From Planctomycetota bacterium (GTDB lineage: Bacteria > Planctomycetota > UBA1135 > GCA-002686595), in the NCBI GenBank assembly GCA_014238415.1, contig JABABA010000012.1, forward strand, positions 38,615 through 102,614: a DNA stretch of 64,000 bases, written 5' to 3'. Both the position numbers and the translations under genes were made by a program. Under the pieces are notes generated by a model, which was given only the letters and a program-made list of their open reading frames with translations, was not told where the DNA came from and did not search any database. Below, piece after piece: positions 32,986 through 42,824 of this stretch. Positions within the stretch are counted from its first letter, which is position 1. Every line of letters starts with the position of its first letter.

Positions 32986-35013
32986 ATGCGTGTCCCCCTG
33001 TTGACCCTTCTCTTCCCCCTGCTGGTGACACCTGCTGTCTCGTACCCCGCAGGTGGCCTGAGAGCCAGTGAGCGGGTGGCTGAGCAACCAGGAGACGACC
33101 TGGAAGAGGCCACCAGGGTCTTTCAGGTCAACGCCCGGGGGCGTGATCAGGACAAGCGCAGGGCCGGCCTGGAGGGTTTGGTGGCCATTGGTGGGCGCAA
33201 GGCCTGGGATGTGGTCATGCAAGAGATCCTGCACATGCACACCACTGCATCAGGTTTGCGGGAAGAGGTCGATCGTTTGACCCTGCTCAAGGAGAATGAC
33301 GAGCGTGTGCTTGCCAGTCTGCGCCTGCGTGCAGAGCGCGATGACTCCTTGCAAGATGCAGTCAAGAACGCGGTCAAGTGGTTGGAGTCAACTTCTGTAG
33401 AACTTTCGCGTCAGGAACGCAAGTTGCGCCGGGCCGAGCCCTGGCTCAGCTTATTGCATGAGAAGGGGACCGGCATGGTCCTCGGCCTTGGGACTTCCGA
33501 TCGACGCTCAATCGACAAGCAGTTGGGCAAGCTGATCGAGAAGAGCGAGGACTGGAATGAGCGTCTGGCTGGTATTGATCTCTTGGGTCGCATAGGAACT
33601 GCGGGTGCAGGCCTCGAGCTTCACGGGGTGATGGTCAATCTGATGAAAGAGCGTGGGCGTTTGTTGCGCAAGTTGCCCCGTGCGGAAGAAGACGCCATTG
33701 AATTGGAAGGCCGCCTGCAGGATGAAGCCGCACGCAACGGGGGGCGCGTCGGGGCTGGTACCTCAGCTCAATACGAGCGAGCCAAGGCGGAAGGAGCTGT
33801 CATGCACGCACTGATGTTGCGCATGGCCGCTGCGGCCGATGCCTGTGTGCTTGCCAGCGCAAAGGCCATTACTCGAGAAGATGAGACCGCTCGCAAGCGA
33901 TCCATCAAGGGCCTTGCGCGATCGCTCTCCAAGCTGAAAGACGGCGCGCGCCTGAGAACAATAGAGGTCCTGACCCGCACGGACACCGATCTTGCTCGTA
34001 GCGAGACTTTTGCTGTGTTACAGGCCGAAAAGGAACCGGCTGCCATCGCACTCCTGATCCGTGGCATCGTGGAACTTGGTGGCCCTATGGACCCTGGTTT
34101 CTTCGAGGGACTCTTGACTCGTTGGATCCACCACGAGACCTGGATAGTGCGTACCGCCGCTGCGGAGGCGATCAGTGACTTACGTCATGCTCCCGGAGTG
34201 CCGGTTTTGATCGCGCGTTTGGTGGAAGCAGGGGGGCGGGAGCGCACAGACCTGGCCACCGCCCTAAGGCGCATGACAGGTCAGAGATTCCTGCCCAATA
34301 CTGCGCTCTGGCAGCGTTGGTGGAAGGATGTGGAGTCCACCTTCGAGCCCACCGCACCTGATGCAGATGACCCCCTGATGGAAGAGGGCGATGGGGGCGG
34401 CGTGACTTTTTTCGGTATCCGCACGGAGAGTCAGAACGTGGCCTTCATCCTGGACCTCTCGGGCTCTATGAACTTCTCCGTAGTGGTACGCGATAATCCC
34501 GGGGACAATCCCAATCAGCCTCCGGATATGCCCAAGAGTGGCGAGCGCTCGCGGCTGGAGGTTGCCATGAGCGACCTGGAGCGCGCTCTAGGGGGGCTGC
34601 GCGATGAGGCGACCTTTGCGATCATTATGTACGCGAGTGATGTTCGTCTTTGGAAGGACGGCCTGCAGACAATGACACCAGCGCGGCGGTCTGAGATAGC
34701 ACCTTTCCTCAAGGGCCTGACCGCGGTCGGGGGCACCAATATTTTTGGAGCCCTGCGCAAGGGTTTTGATGTGGCTGAGGTCAGTCTTGGAGACAAATGG
34801 TCCGACCCACCGATCGATACGATTTTCTTGCTGACTGACGGCAAGCCCTCGGTGGGTTTAGTCGTCACTCCCGAGCCGATTCTGCGTTATGTGCGCGAGT
34901 GGAATCGGACTGCTGGAATTGTGATCCACACCATTGGGCTTTCCGGTGCACAGGACGCCTATCTCTTGCGTAGGCTGGCGGAAGAGAACGGCGGCACCTA
35001 TGTGGCCCGCTGA
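32986..35013 (+). CDS. Secreted von Willebrand factor A domain protein
   Basis: ATG 32986 gives 675 residues with a signal peptide (MRVPLLTLLFPLLVTPAVSYPA); the frame is open further upstream but overlaps rnpB. Residues about 25-480 are helical with long charged stretches and HEAT-like parts (WIVRTAAAEAISDLRHAPGVPVLIARLVEAGG). Residues about 483-675 are a VWA domain with the MIDAS motif DLSGS (Asp490), a later conserved Thr (AVGGTNIFGAL) and DG (LLTDGKPSVG). VWA domains mediate metal-dependent protein binding. It is likely an exported scaffold or adhesion factor; the partner is unknown. Confidence 0.85.
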   Translation: MRVPLLTLLFPLLVTPAVSYPAGGLRASERVAEQPGDDLEEATRVFQVNARGRDQDKRRAGLEGLVAIGGRKAWDVVMQEILHMHTTASGLREEVDRLTLLKENDERVLASLRLRAERDDSLQDAVKNAVKWLESTSVELSRQERKLRRAEPWLSLLHEKGTGMVLGLGTSDRRSIDKQLGKLIEKSEDWNERLAGIDLLGRIGTAGAGLELHGVMVNLMKERGRLLRKLPRAEEDAIELEGRLQDEAARNGGRVGAGTSAQYERAKAEGAVMHALMLRMAAAADACVLASAKAITREDETARKRSIKGLARSLSKLKDGARLRTIEVLTRTDTDLARSETFAVLQAEKEPAAIALLIRGIVELGGPMDPGFFEGLLTRWIHHETWIVRTAAAEAISDLRHAPGVPVLIARLVEAGGRERTDLATALRRMTGQRFLPNTALWQRWWKDVESTFEPTAPDADDPLMEEGDGGGVTFFGIRTESQNVAFILDLSGSMNFSVVVRDNPGDNPNQPPDMPKSGERSRLEVAMSDLERALGGLRDEATFAIIMYASDVRLWKDGLQTMTPARRSEIAPFLKGLTAVGGTNIFGALRKGFDVAEVSLGDKWSDPPIDTIFLLTDGKPSVGLVVTPEPILRYVREWNRTAGIVIHTIGLSGAQDAYLLRRLAEENGGTYVAR

Positions 35014-35055
35014 TTCACTGTCTGAATTCTCCCTCCTCCCAATCCCCGGTAATCA

Positions 35056-35940
35056 ATGTCTCAAGACGACTTCTTCTTGACCAACCTTGAACTGCGTGAG
35101 TCCAATGAGCAGGGCGAGGTAGCTGCTGGTCTTTCACATGACTCAATGAAAGGCATGGTGCTCTTGAGTGTGCTGGAACTCGCTGCCCGGGGAGTTCCAC
35201 GGGGAGCGGTGACTATCATTCATGACGCGGGGGATGTGGGGGAACGCTACCGCAGTCTGGCCAGCGTCCTTGCTGGTGAGGGTTGGGCAGTAGCCCTGCC
35301 GGATCTACGTGGGCACGGGCGCTCAGAGGGAGAGCGCGGTCACTCGGCGGGTCTGCGTGAGGTGGAGCGTGACCTGGGTGAGATTCAGGATCATCTTGCC
35401 TACCGTATGCCGGATGCTCCCAAGGTCTTGGTTGGGGTCGGACTTGGCGCCCTGTACGGGGCACACTTTGCCTTGAGCCGGCCTGGAGTCTTGGCGGGGC
35501 TGGTGCTGGCGAATCCTCTGGCTTCGATTCCCTTTGCATCTCCAGAACAACCCAAGGGATTCTCCAAGTTCTTCAAGAAGGTGACGGGTAACAGTATGGG
35601 GACCACAGGCTATACGGGTTCTCGATTGAGCAGCGACGCTGAAGTTGCGAATGAATGGGATGCGAATCCCCTGACCCATGATCAAATCAGTTTGCGCGCG
35701 ATTGAAGAAGCCGGGCGTGCCTTGAACGAGTCCATGCCACGCCTCACTGACTTGGATTGTCCGACCTTGGTGCTGCGCGGGAATGGGCTGGCTGGCAATG
35801 CTGAGATTGCCACGAGCGAATGCATAGAAGTCATTGACCTTGATGGCCTGGGGCACCACCTGTTTCAGGGTAGCGATGCCAGTCGGGCCAACGATGCCCT
35901 GAGCAAGTGGCTCAATCGCGTGCTTCCGGCTCCCGAGTGA
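35056..35940 (+). CDS. Alpha/beta-hydrolase-fold protein lacking the catalytic Ser
   Basis: The 294 residues follow the monoacylglycerol-lipase layout: oxyanion region VTIIHDAGDVGERYRSLASVLAGEGW, LPDLRGHGRSEGERG, and a nucleophile elbow at VLVGVGLGALYGA. The elbow reads G-V-G-L-G where active enzymes have G-x-S-x-G, so the nucleophile is Gly. The usual acid position after LVLRGNG also lacks Asp, while a His is present (GLGHHLFQG). The protein is probably not a hydrolase but a pseudoenzyme, perhaps a binding protein. Its 3' end overlaps ruvX, which comes from the other strand, by 29 bp. Confidence 0.78.
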   Translation: MSQDDFFLTNLELRESNEQGEVAAGLSHDSMKGMVLLSVLELAARGVPRGAVTIIHDAGDVGERYRSLASVLAGEGWAVALPDLRGHGRSEGERGHSAGLREVERDLGEIQDHLAYRMPDAPKVLVGVGLGALYGAHFALSRPGVLAGLVLANPLASIPFASPEQPKGFSKFFKKVTGNSMGTTGYTGSRLSSDAEVANEWDANPLTHDQISLRAIEEAGRALNESMPRLTDLDCPTLVLRGNGLAGNAEIATSECIEVIDLDGLGHHLFQGSDASRANDALSKWLNRVLPAPE

Positions 35941-36376
35941 CGGGTTCGCCGAGGAGCACCCACTCCTCAAGGATGACCATGGCCGCCCAGGCATCCGAGC
36001 GGTCGCGGATTTCGGCGCCCCGGTAACCCGCCTCGTGGAGCCGGGCTTCGGCCTCCTTCGTGGAGAGGTGTTCGTTTCGCAGGATAACCTTGAGGTTCTT
36101 GAAGCGTGCTTGGAGCTTGGGCGCAAAAGCGCGGATGGAAACGCAACGTTCGCTGTCGGATCCGTCCGCATTCAACGGTAGCCCAATCAAGATGACTCCC
36201 AGCTGACGATCTGCGGCCAACGCGTCGATGGCTCTGAGCAGGTCTTCGCTTTCTCCAGGTCCATGCCAGGTCTCCAACGGTTCGATGACCAGACGCAGCG
36301 GATCGCTTATGGCAAACCCCGTGTGCTTGGAGCCTGGGTCGATTGCAAGCACGCTACCTGGGGGGACCGTGCTCAA
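35912..36376 (-). CDS. ruvX: Putative Holliday junction resolvase / pre-16S rRNA nuclease (YqgF)
   Basis: This 154-residue RNase H-fold nuclease has the first acidic motif VLAIDPGSKHTGFAISD (Asp13), VILIGLPLNADGSDS, the strand VILRNEHLSTKEAEARL, and the last acidic residue in RDRSDAWAAMVIL. YqgF proteins process the 5' end of 16S rRNA and were earlier described as Holliday junction resolvases. Length is typical. ATGA overlap with the manC stop suggests translational coupling; it is the last gene of the leftward run alr - AsmA-like - manC - ruvX. Confidence 0.92.
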   Translation of the reverse strand: MSTVPPGSVLAIDPGSKHTGFAISDPLRLVIEPLETWHGPGESEDLLRAIDALAADRQLGVILIGLPLNADGSDSERCVSIRAFAPKLQARFKNLKVILRNEHLSTKEAEARLHEAGYRGAEIRDRSDAWAAMVILEEWVLLGEPVTREPEARD

Positions 36377-37470
36377 AGGAACTTGGGCTCCTTGGTTTCG
36401 AGCAGATCCACCAACTTGCGCACATCTTGACCGCGATCCCGGGGAGCCACGAGTACCGCATTGCCTGCGCGCACCACAATCAGATTCTCGATGCCCAGCA
36501 GCGAGATCAGGGTCTCGGGGGGTGTGTGCACTATGCAGTTGTGGGCATCGAGGGCTATCAGATCACCGCCACCGTCTGCGTGGTTGCCCTGGGAGTCTGC
36601 GGGCACCACTTCGGTCAGGCTCTCCCAGGAACCAACATCGCTCCAGGAAAGCTCAGCCGGGAACACCAGCACCTGCTCGGCTTTTTCCAGGATGGCGGTG
36701 TCTATGCTGGCGGAATCCAGTGCTTCATAAACGGGCGTGAGGTCTGTCAATTCCGGAGCATCCTTGAGCGCTTGATGCGTCGCGGGCGCGTATTGGGAAA
36801 GGGCGGCGCTGATGGCGCGGCTGCTCCAAACGAACATGCCACTGTTCCACAGGAATTGACCGGATTCGAGGTATTGCAAGGCGCGCTCGGCGTCAGGCTT
36901 TTCCACGAAGCGCTGTACTGCATGGGATTTTGTTTCGGTGGCGCCTTGGGTTGCGCTGCAGACCTGTTCCTCGCCAACCTCGATCCAACCAAATCCCGTG
37001 GCCGGGTGGGTCGGGCGGATGCCAAGGGTTATCAGGGCTTCGGGGCGTTCCTGGGCCGTGCGCACCGCGGTGTCGAGCAGGTCCTGAAAGGCACCGTTCG
37101 GTGCTACGATGTGGTCCGCTGGCAAGACAATCTGCACAGCGTCGGGGTTCTTGCGTGTGATGTGGGCGTTGGCGAGGGCAATGGCGGGCAGAGTGTTCTT
37201 GCCACAGGGTTCTGCCAGGATTTGGTCCGTGGGAATTGATGGGCACACCTCTGCGGATGCTTGAGTGTGGGCTTCTCCAGTTACGATCCAGATCTGCTCG
37301 GGTGCAATCCAGCCACTGAGGCGCTCACATGTCGCGGCCAAGAGGGATTGCTGCCCTCCCACGGGCAAGAACTGCTTGGGTTGGGATTGACGGCTGGCGG
37401 GCCAGAACCGGGTTCCTCGGCCGCCGGCAAGGATGATCACTTGGATGTCAGGGCTGGGTGAGTCGTGCAT
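36373..37470 (-). CDS. manC: Mannose-1-phosphate guanylyltransferase
   Basis: This enzyme makes GDP-mannose from mannose-1-phosphate and GTP for surface polysaccharides. The pyrophosphorylase signature is VIILAGGRGTRFWPASRQSQPKQFLPVGG, with later motifs VLPADHIV, FGWIEVGEE, FVEKPDAERALQYLESGQFLWNSGMFVW and ELSWSDVGSWESL. At 365 residues it has the nucleotidyltransferase domain and the short beta-helix end but lacks the phosphomannose isomerase domain of bifunctional enzymes. It sits between the AsmA-like gene and ruvX on one transcript. Confidence 0.93.
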   Translation of the reverse strand: MHDSPSPDIQVIILAGGRGTRFWPASRQSQPKQFLPVGGQQSLLAATCERLSGWIAPEQIWIVTGEAHTQASAEVCPSIPTDQILAEPCGKNTLPAIALANAHITRKNPDAVQIVLPADHIVAPNGAFQDLLDTAVRTAQERPEALITLGIRPTHPATGFGWIEVGEEQVCSATQGATETKSHAVQRFVEKPDAERALQYLESGQFLWNSGMFVWSSRAISAALSQYAPATHQALKDAPELTDLTPVYEALDSASIDTAILEKAEQVLVFPAELSWSDVGSWESLTEVVPADSQGNHADGGGDLIALDAHNCIVHTPPETLISLLGIENLIVVRAGNAVLVAPRDRGQDVRKLVDLLETKEPKFL

Positions 37471-37494
37471 TGGCTGGTGGCGTGGGCGGATGTT

Positions 37495-40400
37495 CTACCA
37501 GACCCGTGGAAGGGTCGAGAGTGGTGGAATTGGCAAGCGGCGTCCCTGGCGCTGGTGGCTGGTGAAGCGGCTCAGGAATCCCCGGGCCAGCACTCTGGGC
37601 CGGCTCATGTCGCCTTCGATGGAAATTCGAATGAGTTCGTCCTGTAGCAAGTAGATGATCTTGTTCAAGATGCCAAACTTGTCGACCAGGCTGTAGCGCA
37701 CTTCCATCGAGTAGTTCAGATCCCCTTCAATATCGAGGGTGCCTTCGCCCACGAGCGAGAGCAAATCACTCTTGAGCCGCATGCCGCTCATGCTGATCAC
37801 ACCGTCTTCAAGGCTGAGCCAGGTTTCCATGTTGCTGAAGGTTGCTGTGCTGTCGAAGCCTAGTGTGGCGAAGAGCGCTTGAAACACCGGGATAGCCCAG
37901 AGGCTCGAGTCGCTGAACTCGATGCGTCCGGTTCCGCGAACCCCCAGAAGGTCTCCCAACTCGCCGCTCAGCCGCAGGTTCCCGTTCAACTGTCCTTCGT
38001 TAGCGAATTCTGACTGAAACATGCCACGGGTCAGTTGGCCCACATTTACAGACTGCAAAGCTGCCGACAGGCTGAAGGTGAAGGGATCGGCGAGATCCAT
38101 GGAGAAGAAACTTGCGGTTCCCTCTTGATTGAGTCCTTCTGTGCCCAGTTGTCCTCCTTCAAATCCCGCGTGAAAGTCTTCAATCACCAGCCGTGGCTCG
38201 ATGAAGGTGGCTTGAAACGACGCGCCTTCAAGGTTGCGGCCTGCGAGGGATGCGTTCAAATCCGCCACCTTGACTCGCACCCGCATTCCCCCTTCCTCGC
38301 TGATCAGGGTCATTTCTGACTGCCCCATGTGCTGAACTTCAATTGGCAGGCCGATGGCCATGCTTGCATCCCGAAGAGTGACGTTTCCATCGAAGCGCAC
38401 CATTGGTGCCTTACCTTCTGTGATGATCAGCTCCAGGACTCCCGACTCAATCGAGAGCAGACCCTGGGCCTGGAGTTCTTCCAATAGCGCTGAAGCCGTC
38501 TCTTCACCCAAGAGCAGATTGAGTTGACGTTCGTGCAACGGAACATCCTTGGCTTGGATGTTGGTTATAGCATGTGCTCCCGCGGTGTTTGGATCGAGCT
38601 TCAGGTCGGTCAGTAGCGCTGTGATGCCAGCGACACTGATTTCAAGCTGAGGGCTGGTGATCAAGCCATCTGAGGTGAGCACCATCCTTCCACGCACAGG
38701 TCCCAGGGGTTCGGGAAAACTTGGGATGGTGATCAGAGGGCAGTCCAGCCAGAGAGTTGTGGTTGCGATCGGCTGCCCCGGCCTGAAGAGGATGCGGCCA
38801 TCGGCGAACCCGGTGATCTTGCTATGTCCGGGGGCCAGGGAGCCGATCAGCTTGGCCAGTTCCGGGTCTTCTAAATCCACTCCAGCTGCGCGAATGTCTA
38901 TCTGCCAATCAGACAATGGCTCAGGCTCAGATGCGAGGCTGATCAGTGGGGCCACATGGTCGGTGCTTGAGGCGCGCAGAGCCAGTTTCAAGTTCGTGCT
39001 GTCGAAGGGATCATCATCACTCTTCAGTTGTCCCATCAGGACAGCCTGGCCCTTCAACTGCAGCGGGGCAATCTGGCCTGCTGGCACCTGCACATTCAGC
39101 CCATCGCTGGGTGTCTTGAGCAGAGCTTCCAGAGTGAAGGGCAGGTCTTTCTCTTGTCGCCAGAGCTGAATGGCAGCTGTGCAGGCAGCGCCGCTGATGT
39201 GCTCTTCGAACCCTGTGCTCAAGCGCGCGTCCGTGTCGCTGACCAGTTCTGCAATGGTGGGGGAGCTGAGGTCAATTCCATCCAGGTTCAGCCGCAGCCA
39301 GGATGCACGTCCGCGAAGGGGGCCGAAGCTAGCGTGGCCTTCCAGCTTGGTTTGAGTTGCAAAGGGCTCGCTGGATCCTTGTAGGTTCAGGCGAACGGTA
39401 CTTGCCTGCTCCTCCAGCTTGAGGGGTGTGACCTGTACCGAAACAGTCCCGCTGGCGTTCATCAAGGGCATATTTTCAGTCGCCCAGCGAAAAGAAGTGT
39501 TGTTGAAGTCGAGTTGAAGATCTGTGGAGAGTGCCTGGTAGGCCAGCACCTTCTGTAGCACCAGCTCGAAGTCGATGGCTCCACCGTGGGGGTCAAACTC
39601 GGGACGGATCTGACGAACAGTCTTGACCCCCGAAAGCCCATCGAGAGCGGCAAAGAACTCCTCTTCCACTGTGAAGTGGTCCCCTGCAATGGAAATCAAC
39701 ATCTCGCTGGTGACGTCCTGGTCCAGCGACAACTTGTCCAGCCAACGGGGCCGAGTACGGAACATTCCCGCTACACGGGCCGGCCCCGTGGGATGTTGTC
39801 CGCGCAGGCGGACCAGGGCGAGTTCATCCGTCAGATGGCTATCGGGCGTGAAGCCATGCAGCGCCTGCCCCGTTATGTCGCTCACCCGGGCGGGGAACCC
39901 CAGATTGCGCTCGCCATCTTCCTCTTTATTTGGGTTTCCGTAGTAGGCCACGCTGGTTTCTTCGTGGGGCTCAAATACGATCTGGCGTGGGATCAGGCTC
40001 TGGGGTTGTTCTGCGTTCCAGGCACCTGTGGGCACTGCCAGCCAGGCCAGGACCTGGCCCCCGCCCGATGGTTGAAGCATTCCTTCCAAGTCACCTACGG
40101 TTTGACTTCGCCCCAGGCGGGGCAGTATCTGGTCTTTCCAATCCACTCGTGGGACATGGAGCCAGAGTTCCAGGTCCTGGCCGGCAGGGGCAGCCGTGCC
40201 TGCTCTGGCGGCTACCTCAGCCTGCAGGCCATGCAAGTCAATCTCCAGTTGGGTTTGCAGGCCCCAGGACAGGAGGTTGCCGTCGTCGGTGAATTGCAGG
40301 TCCGCCTCTAGCGCTGCATGCAGGGTCAGGTTTGGGTCGATGTTGGTGTCTGGATCCGGTAGACCGAGGTCGTTGGCTGGCAGGCTTGCCTTCCCAGCTT

Positions 40401-41229
40401 GCAGGTTGAGCGCCCACTTCAAGTCGAGAGGCGCGCCGTACTCAGCACGGGTCATGAACATTCGTGCTCCAATGCTTCCGGCGGGCTGCCAAAGTTCTAT
40501 TTGCCGTTGCACTTCTTCGGGCAGCCATGCTTGTTCCGCCAAGAGTTCCAGCAAGACGGAATCGCAAGCGGTTCGGGCCCGGATGGCTCCCAGGTCATTC
40601 AGGGTGGAGTGAAACCAGAGGGGTGCGCGGGTTGTGGGAGTCCCCTCCAATTTGCCCTGGACAATCCATTCGCCTGCTTGTCTCTGGGCTCCCATGTCCA
40701 GGATTCCGAGATCGGTCCATCCCCCGGTTTCACCGCGTACATGCAGATCGAGCCCATCGACTTGTACTGGGGGGGTGTCCTTGAGGCCCATGGGTCTTCC
40801 CGCGCCGTCATCGATCCGGGAGAGTGCTTCCAGGAAGGGGCTGGTGAGCCACATGGCACCATCTTCAGCCACGATTCCATCGATACTGAATCCATGGTCT
40901 GACTCCCAATCTATGAAGAGGTGCAGGCGTTCGATTTCCAATCGGCCGTCCTGGGCTTCCAGAGTGACCCCATGCAGCACCAGTTCCCGTTCCAGGGGCG
41001 CGAATCCCACGGAGCGTACCTGCACTTCCATCTCTGAACCCAACCTGTCTCGCAAGAGGCCTGACAAGGTGTCGGTGGTCAGACTGGTGTCAATCAACAG
41101 TCCCCAGGCGGCGAGGCTCAACAAGACAAGCCAGCCTCCCAGGGCCATCAAGAGCCAGGCGACCCGGCGACCTGCACCGGACGAGCGGTCGCTGTGCGCG
41201 GCAGTCGAAGAGTTGGAGGCTGGGGACAC
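37495..41229 (-). CDS. AsmA/TamB-like large envelope protein
   Basis: This 1244-residue protein has a single N-terminal membrane helix (RRVAWLLMALGGWLVLLSLAAWGLLIDTS). Long beta-rich repeats follow, and the C-terminal part has AsmA_2/DUF3971-like sequence (GQLNGNLRLSGELGDLLGVRGTGRIEFSDSSLWAIPVFQALFATLGF, then VGEGTLDIEGDLNYSMEVRYSL). AsmA-like proteins form a hydrophobic groove that spans the periplasm and moves phospholipids to the outer membrane. This implies a diderm envelope. It begins 5 nt after alr and is followed by manC. Confidence 0.82.
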   Translation of the reverse strand: MSPASNSSTAAHSDRSSGAGRRVAWLLMALGGWLVLLSLAAWGLLIDTSLTTDTLSGLLRDRLGSEMEVQVRSVGFAPLERELVLHGVTLEAQDGRLEIERLHLFIDWESDHGFSIDGIVAEDGAMWLTSPFLEALSRIDDGAGRPMGLKDTPPVQVDGLDLHVRGETGGWTDLGILDMGAQRQAGEWIVQGKLEGTPTTRAPLWFHSTLNDLGAIRARTACDSVLLELLAEQAWLPEEVQRQIELWQPAGSIGARMFMTRAEYGAPLDLKWALNLQAGKASLPANDLGLPDPDTNIDPNLTLHAALEADLQFTDDGNLLSWGLQTQLEIDLHGLQAEVAARAGTAAPAGQDLELWLHVPRVDWKDQILPRLGRSQTVGDLEGMLQPSGGGQVLAWLAVPTGAWNAEQPQSLIPRQIVFEPHEETSVAYYGNPNKEEDGERNLGFPARVSDITGQALHGFTPDSHLTDELALVRLRGQHPTGPARVAGMFRTRPRWLDKLSLDQDVTSEMLISIAGDHFTVEEEFFAALDGLSGVKTVRQIRPEFDPHGGAIDFELVLQKVLAYQALSTDLQLDFNNTSFRWATENMPLMNASGTVSVQVTPLKLEEQASTVRLNLQGSSEPFATQTKLEGHASFGPLRGRASWLRLNLDGIDLSSPTIAELVSDTDARLSTGFEEHISGAACTAAIQLWRQEKDLPFTLEALLKTPSDGLNVQVPAGQIAPLQLKGQAVLMGQLKSDDDPFDSTNLKLALRASSTDHVAPLISLASEPEPLSDWQIDIRAAGVDLEDPELAKLIGSLAPGHSKITGFADGRILFRPGQPIATTTLWLDCPLITIPSFPEPLGPVRGRMVLTSDGLITSPQLEISVAGITALLTDLKLDPNTAGAHAITNIQAKDVPLHERQLNLLLGEETASALLEELQAQGLLSIESGVLELIITEGKAPMVRFDGNVTLRDASMAIGLPIEVQHMGQSEMTLISEEGGMRVRVKVADLNASLAGRNLEGASFQATFIEPRLVIEDFHAGFEGGQLGTEGLNQEGTASFFSMDLADPFTFSLSAALQSVNVGQLTRGMFQSEFANEGQLNGNLRLSGELGDLLGVRGTGRIEFSDSSLWAIPVFQALFATLGFDSTATFSNMETWLSLEDGVISMSGMRLKSDLLSLVGEGTLDIEGDLNYSMEVRYSLVDKFGILNKIIYLLQDELIRISIEGDMSRPRVLARGFLSRFTSHQRQGRRLPIPPLSTLPRVW

Positions 41230-41234
41230 TGGGT

Positions 41235-42479
41235 TCAGGATACGTCACCCGCGAGGGGCAATTCCGTCGAAGAAGTCCCAGCAGTGGTTTGTTGCGTCAG
41301 ATTCACCGGCTTTTTAGTCAGCAAATTGCTGGACCCGGCCGCCTGGGCAGGCACCAGCAACTCGCCCCTTTCCCGGGGCAGCCGAACCACCCGTGGCCCG
41401 ATGGAGCAAGAAATGTCGTAGGGAATAGTTCCTGCTCCCCGCGCGACCTGGTCAAGCGTGATTTTCTCTTCCTCATCTGTGCCGATCAAGGTCACCGCAT
41501 CGCCTACCAGCACTCCGTTGATTTCGGTCACATCCAAAGTCACATAGTCCATGGAGACGCGTCCTATGAAAGCAGCGCGCTGACCACGCAGCAGGGCTTC
41601 TCCACGACCGGACAAGGTGAAGGGGATGCCGTCGGCATAGCCCATGGGGATGGTCGCTACGCGGGTCGGTCTACGGGCGATGAAGTCCGGGCCGTAGCCG
41701 ACCGAAGCGCCCACGGGAACGTCTTTGAGCATTACCACCTGGCTGTGCAGAGAGAGCACCGGCTGCAAGTCCTGCTGGCCTGCCCCTTCGAGGGTTGCTG
41801 CCCCCAAGGCCGCGATCCCGACGCGTACGGTGTTTCCAACCAGATGGGGTGCAGTGAAGAGAGTTGCCGAGTTGAAGGCGTGCACCCAGCCCTGCCAGGG
41901 TCCGCGTCCGGTGACTTCTGCTTGGACTGCTTTCAGTCCTTCCATTTGTTCCACGGTTCTGGGTGACCATCCTGCAGGATCTATGACATGGGTCATCAGT
42001 CCCACAAGGTCGATGTTTCGAGCTTTTTCCAGGGCATCCAACATGGTCTTCGCCCGGTGACAGGGTACCCCCAGGCGTCCCATGCCCGTATCCACGTTGA
42101 GGTGTACTTGGGCTTTTACACCCAAGCGCCTCGCCAGTTGTTCCAACTGCAGGCAGCGGTCGAGGGTGTGCAAGCCGATGTGAATTTCCATTCGCAAACA
42201 GGCGGCTAGTTCCGTCTCGATCACCGTTCCCAATACCAGAATGGGCAAGTCGATTCCCATTGCGCGCAATTGCAGGGCTTCCTGGGAAGTTCCTACCCCC
42301 AGGGCTCCGATTCCCGCGCGCAGTGCGTGGTGTGCGATCAAGTCGGCGCCATGGCCATAGGCGTCGGCCTTGACAACCAACAGAATGCGTGTGCCTGGGC
42401 CTGCTCGTTTACGAATGACCGCAAGGTTATGGGTCAGGGCGTCAAGATCGATCTCGGCCCATGCTCGATGGGGTTGCAT
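41235..42479 (-). CDS. alr: Alanine racemase
   Basis: This PLP enzyme makes D-alanine for peptidoglycan. The PLP lysine lies in ILLVVKADAYGHGA near the N-terminus, and the catalytic Tyr is in FIGRVSMDYVTLDV. Other conserved parts are AWAEIDLDALTHNL, HLNVDTGMGRLGV and VGYGPDF. ATG 42479 is taken as start (414 residues); GTG 42494 would add five. It is the first gene of a leftward group with an AsmA-like protein and manC, a cell-envelope theme. Its presence is in line with a peptidoglycan wall. Confidence 0.94.
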   Translation of the reverse strand: MQPHRAWAEIDLDALTHNLAVIRKRAGPGTRILLVVKADAYGHGADLIAHHALRAGIGALGVGTSQEALQLRAMGIDLPILVLGTVIETELAACLRMEIHIGLHTLDRCLQLEQLARRLGVKAQVHLNVDTGMGRLGVPCHRAKTMLDALEKARNIDLVGLMTHVIDPAGWSPRTVEQMEGLKAVQAEVTGRGPWQGWVHAFNSATLFTAPHLVGNTVRVGIAALGAATLEGAGQQDLQPVLSLHSQVVMLKDVPVGASVGYGPDFIARRPTRVATIPMGYADGIPFTLSGRGEALLRGQRAAFIGRVSMDYVTLDVTEINGVLVGDAVTLIGTDEEEKITLDQVARGAGTIPYDISCSIGPRVVRLPRERGELLVPAQAAGSSNLLTKKPVNLTQQTTAGTSSTELPLAGDVS

Positions 42480-42824
42480 GTCACAGGGTTGCACACGGTC
42501 GAGGATAGTGCTGGGGAGCGCTCGTTCAAGGTTTCCTGGAATCCTCCTGGCTTGCGGGTGTTTGACTCGTTCCGTGCAGTTGTGTACATGTCTGATCGGC
42601 TTTTTTACCCCTTCGGAGGGCTCCCTGGGGGTCTGGAGGGAGTGTCTACCGATCTTCGCGGGGGAGCGCTGGGGGAAGGGCGTCGTTTGCTCTTGCTGTT
42701 TGTTGATTGCTTTGTTCTAGACAGTTGACAAGTTGATGATCGGTCGCCACCCTCTTCGGTGCGTTACAGAATCTACAACCTCAAACCCCAAAGAATGGCT
42801 GCCGTTCAGGTAGCTAAGACCAAC
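42480..42824. other. Intergenic stretch between divergent alr and the histone-fold-like gene
   Basis: These 345 bp must hold both promoters. T-rich stretches occur near 42600 and 42690-42715, lower in GC than the surroundings. No -10/-35 pair could be assigned with confidence. In-frame ATGs at 42759 and 42795 could extend the next gene by 22 or 10 residues. Confidence 0.4.
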
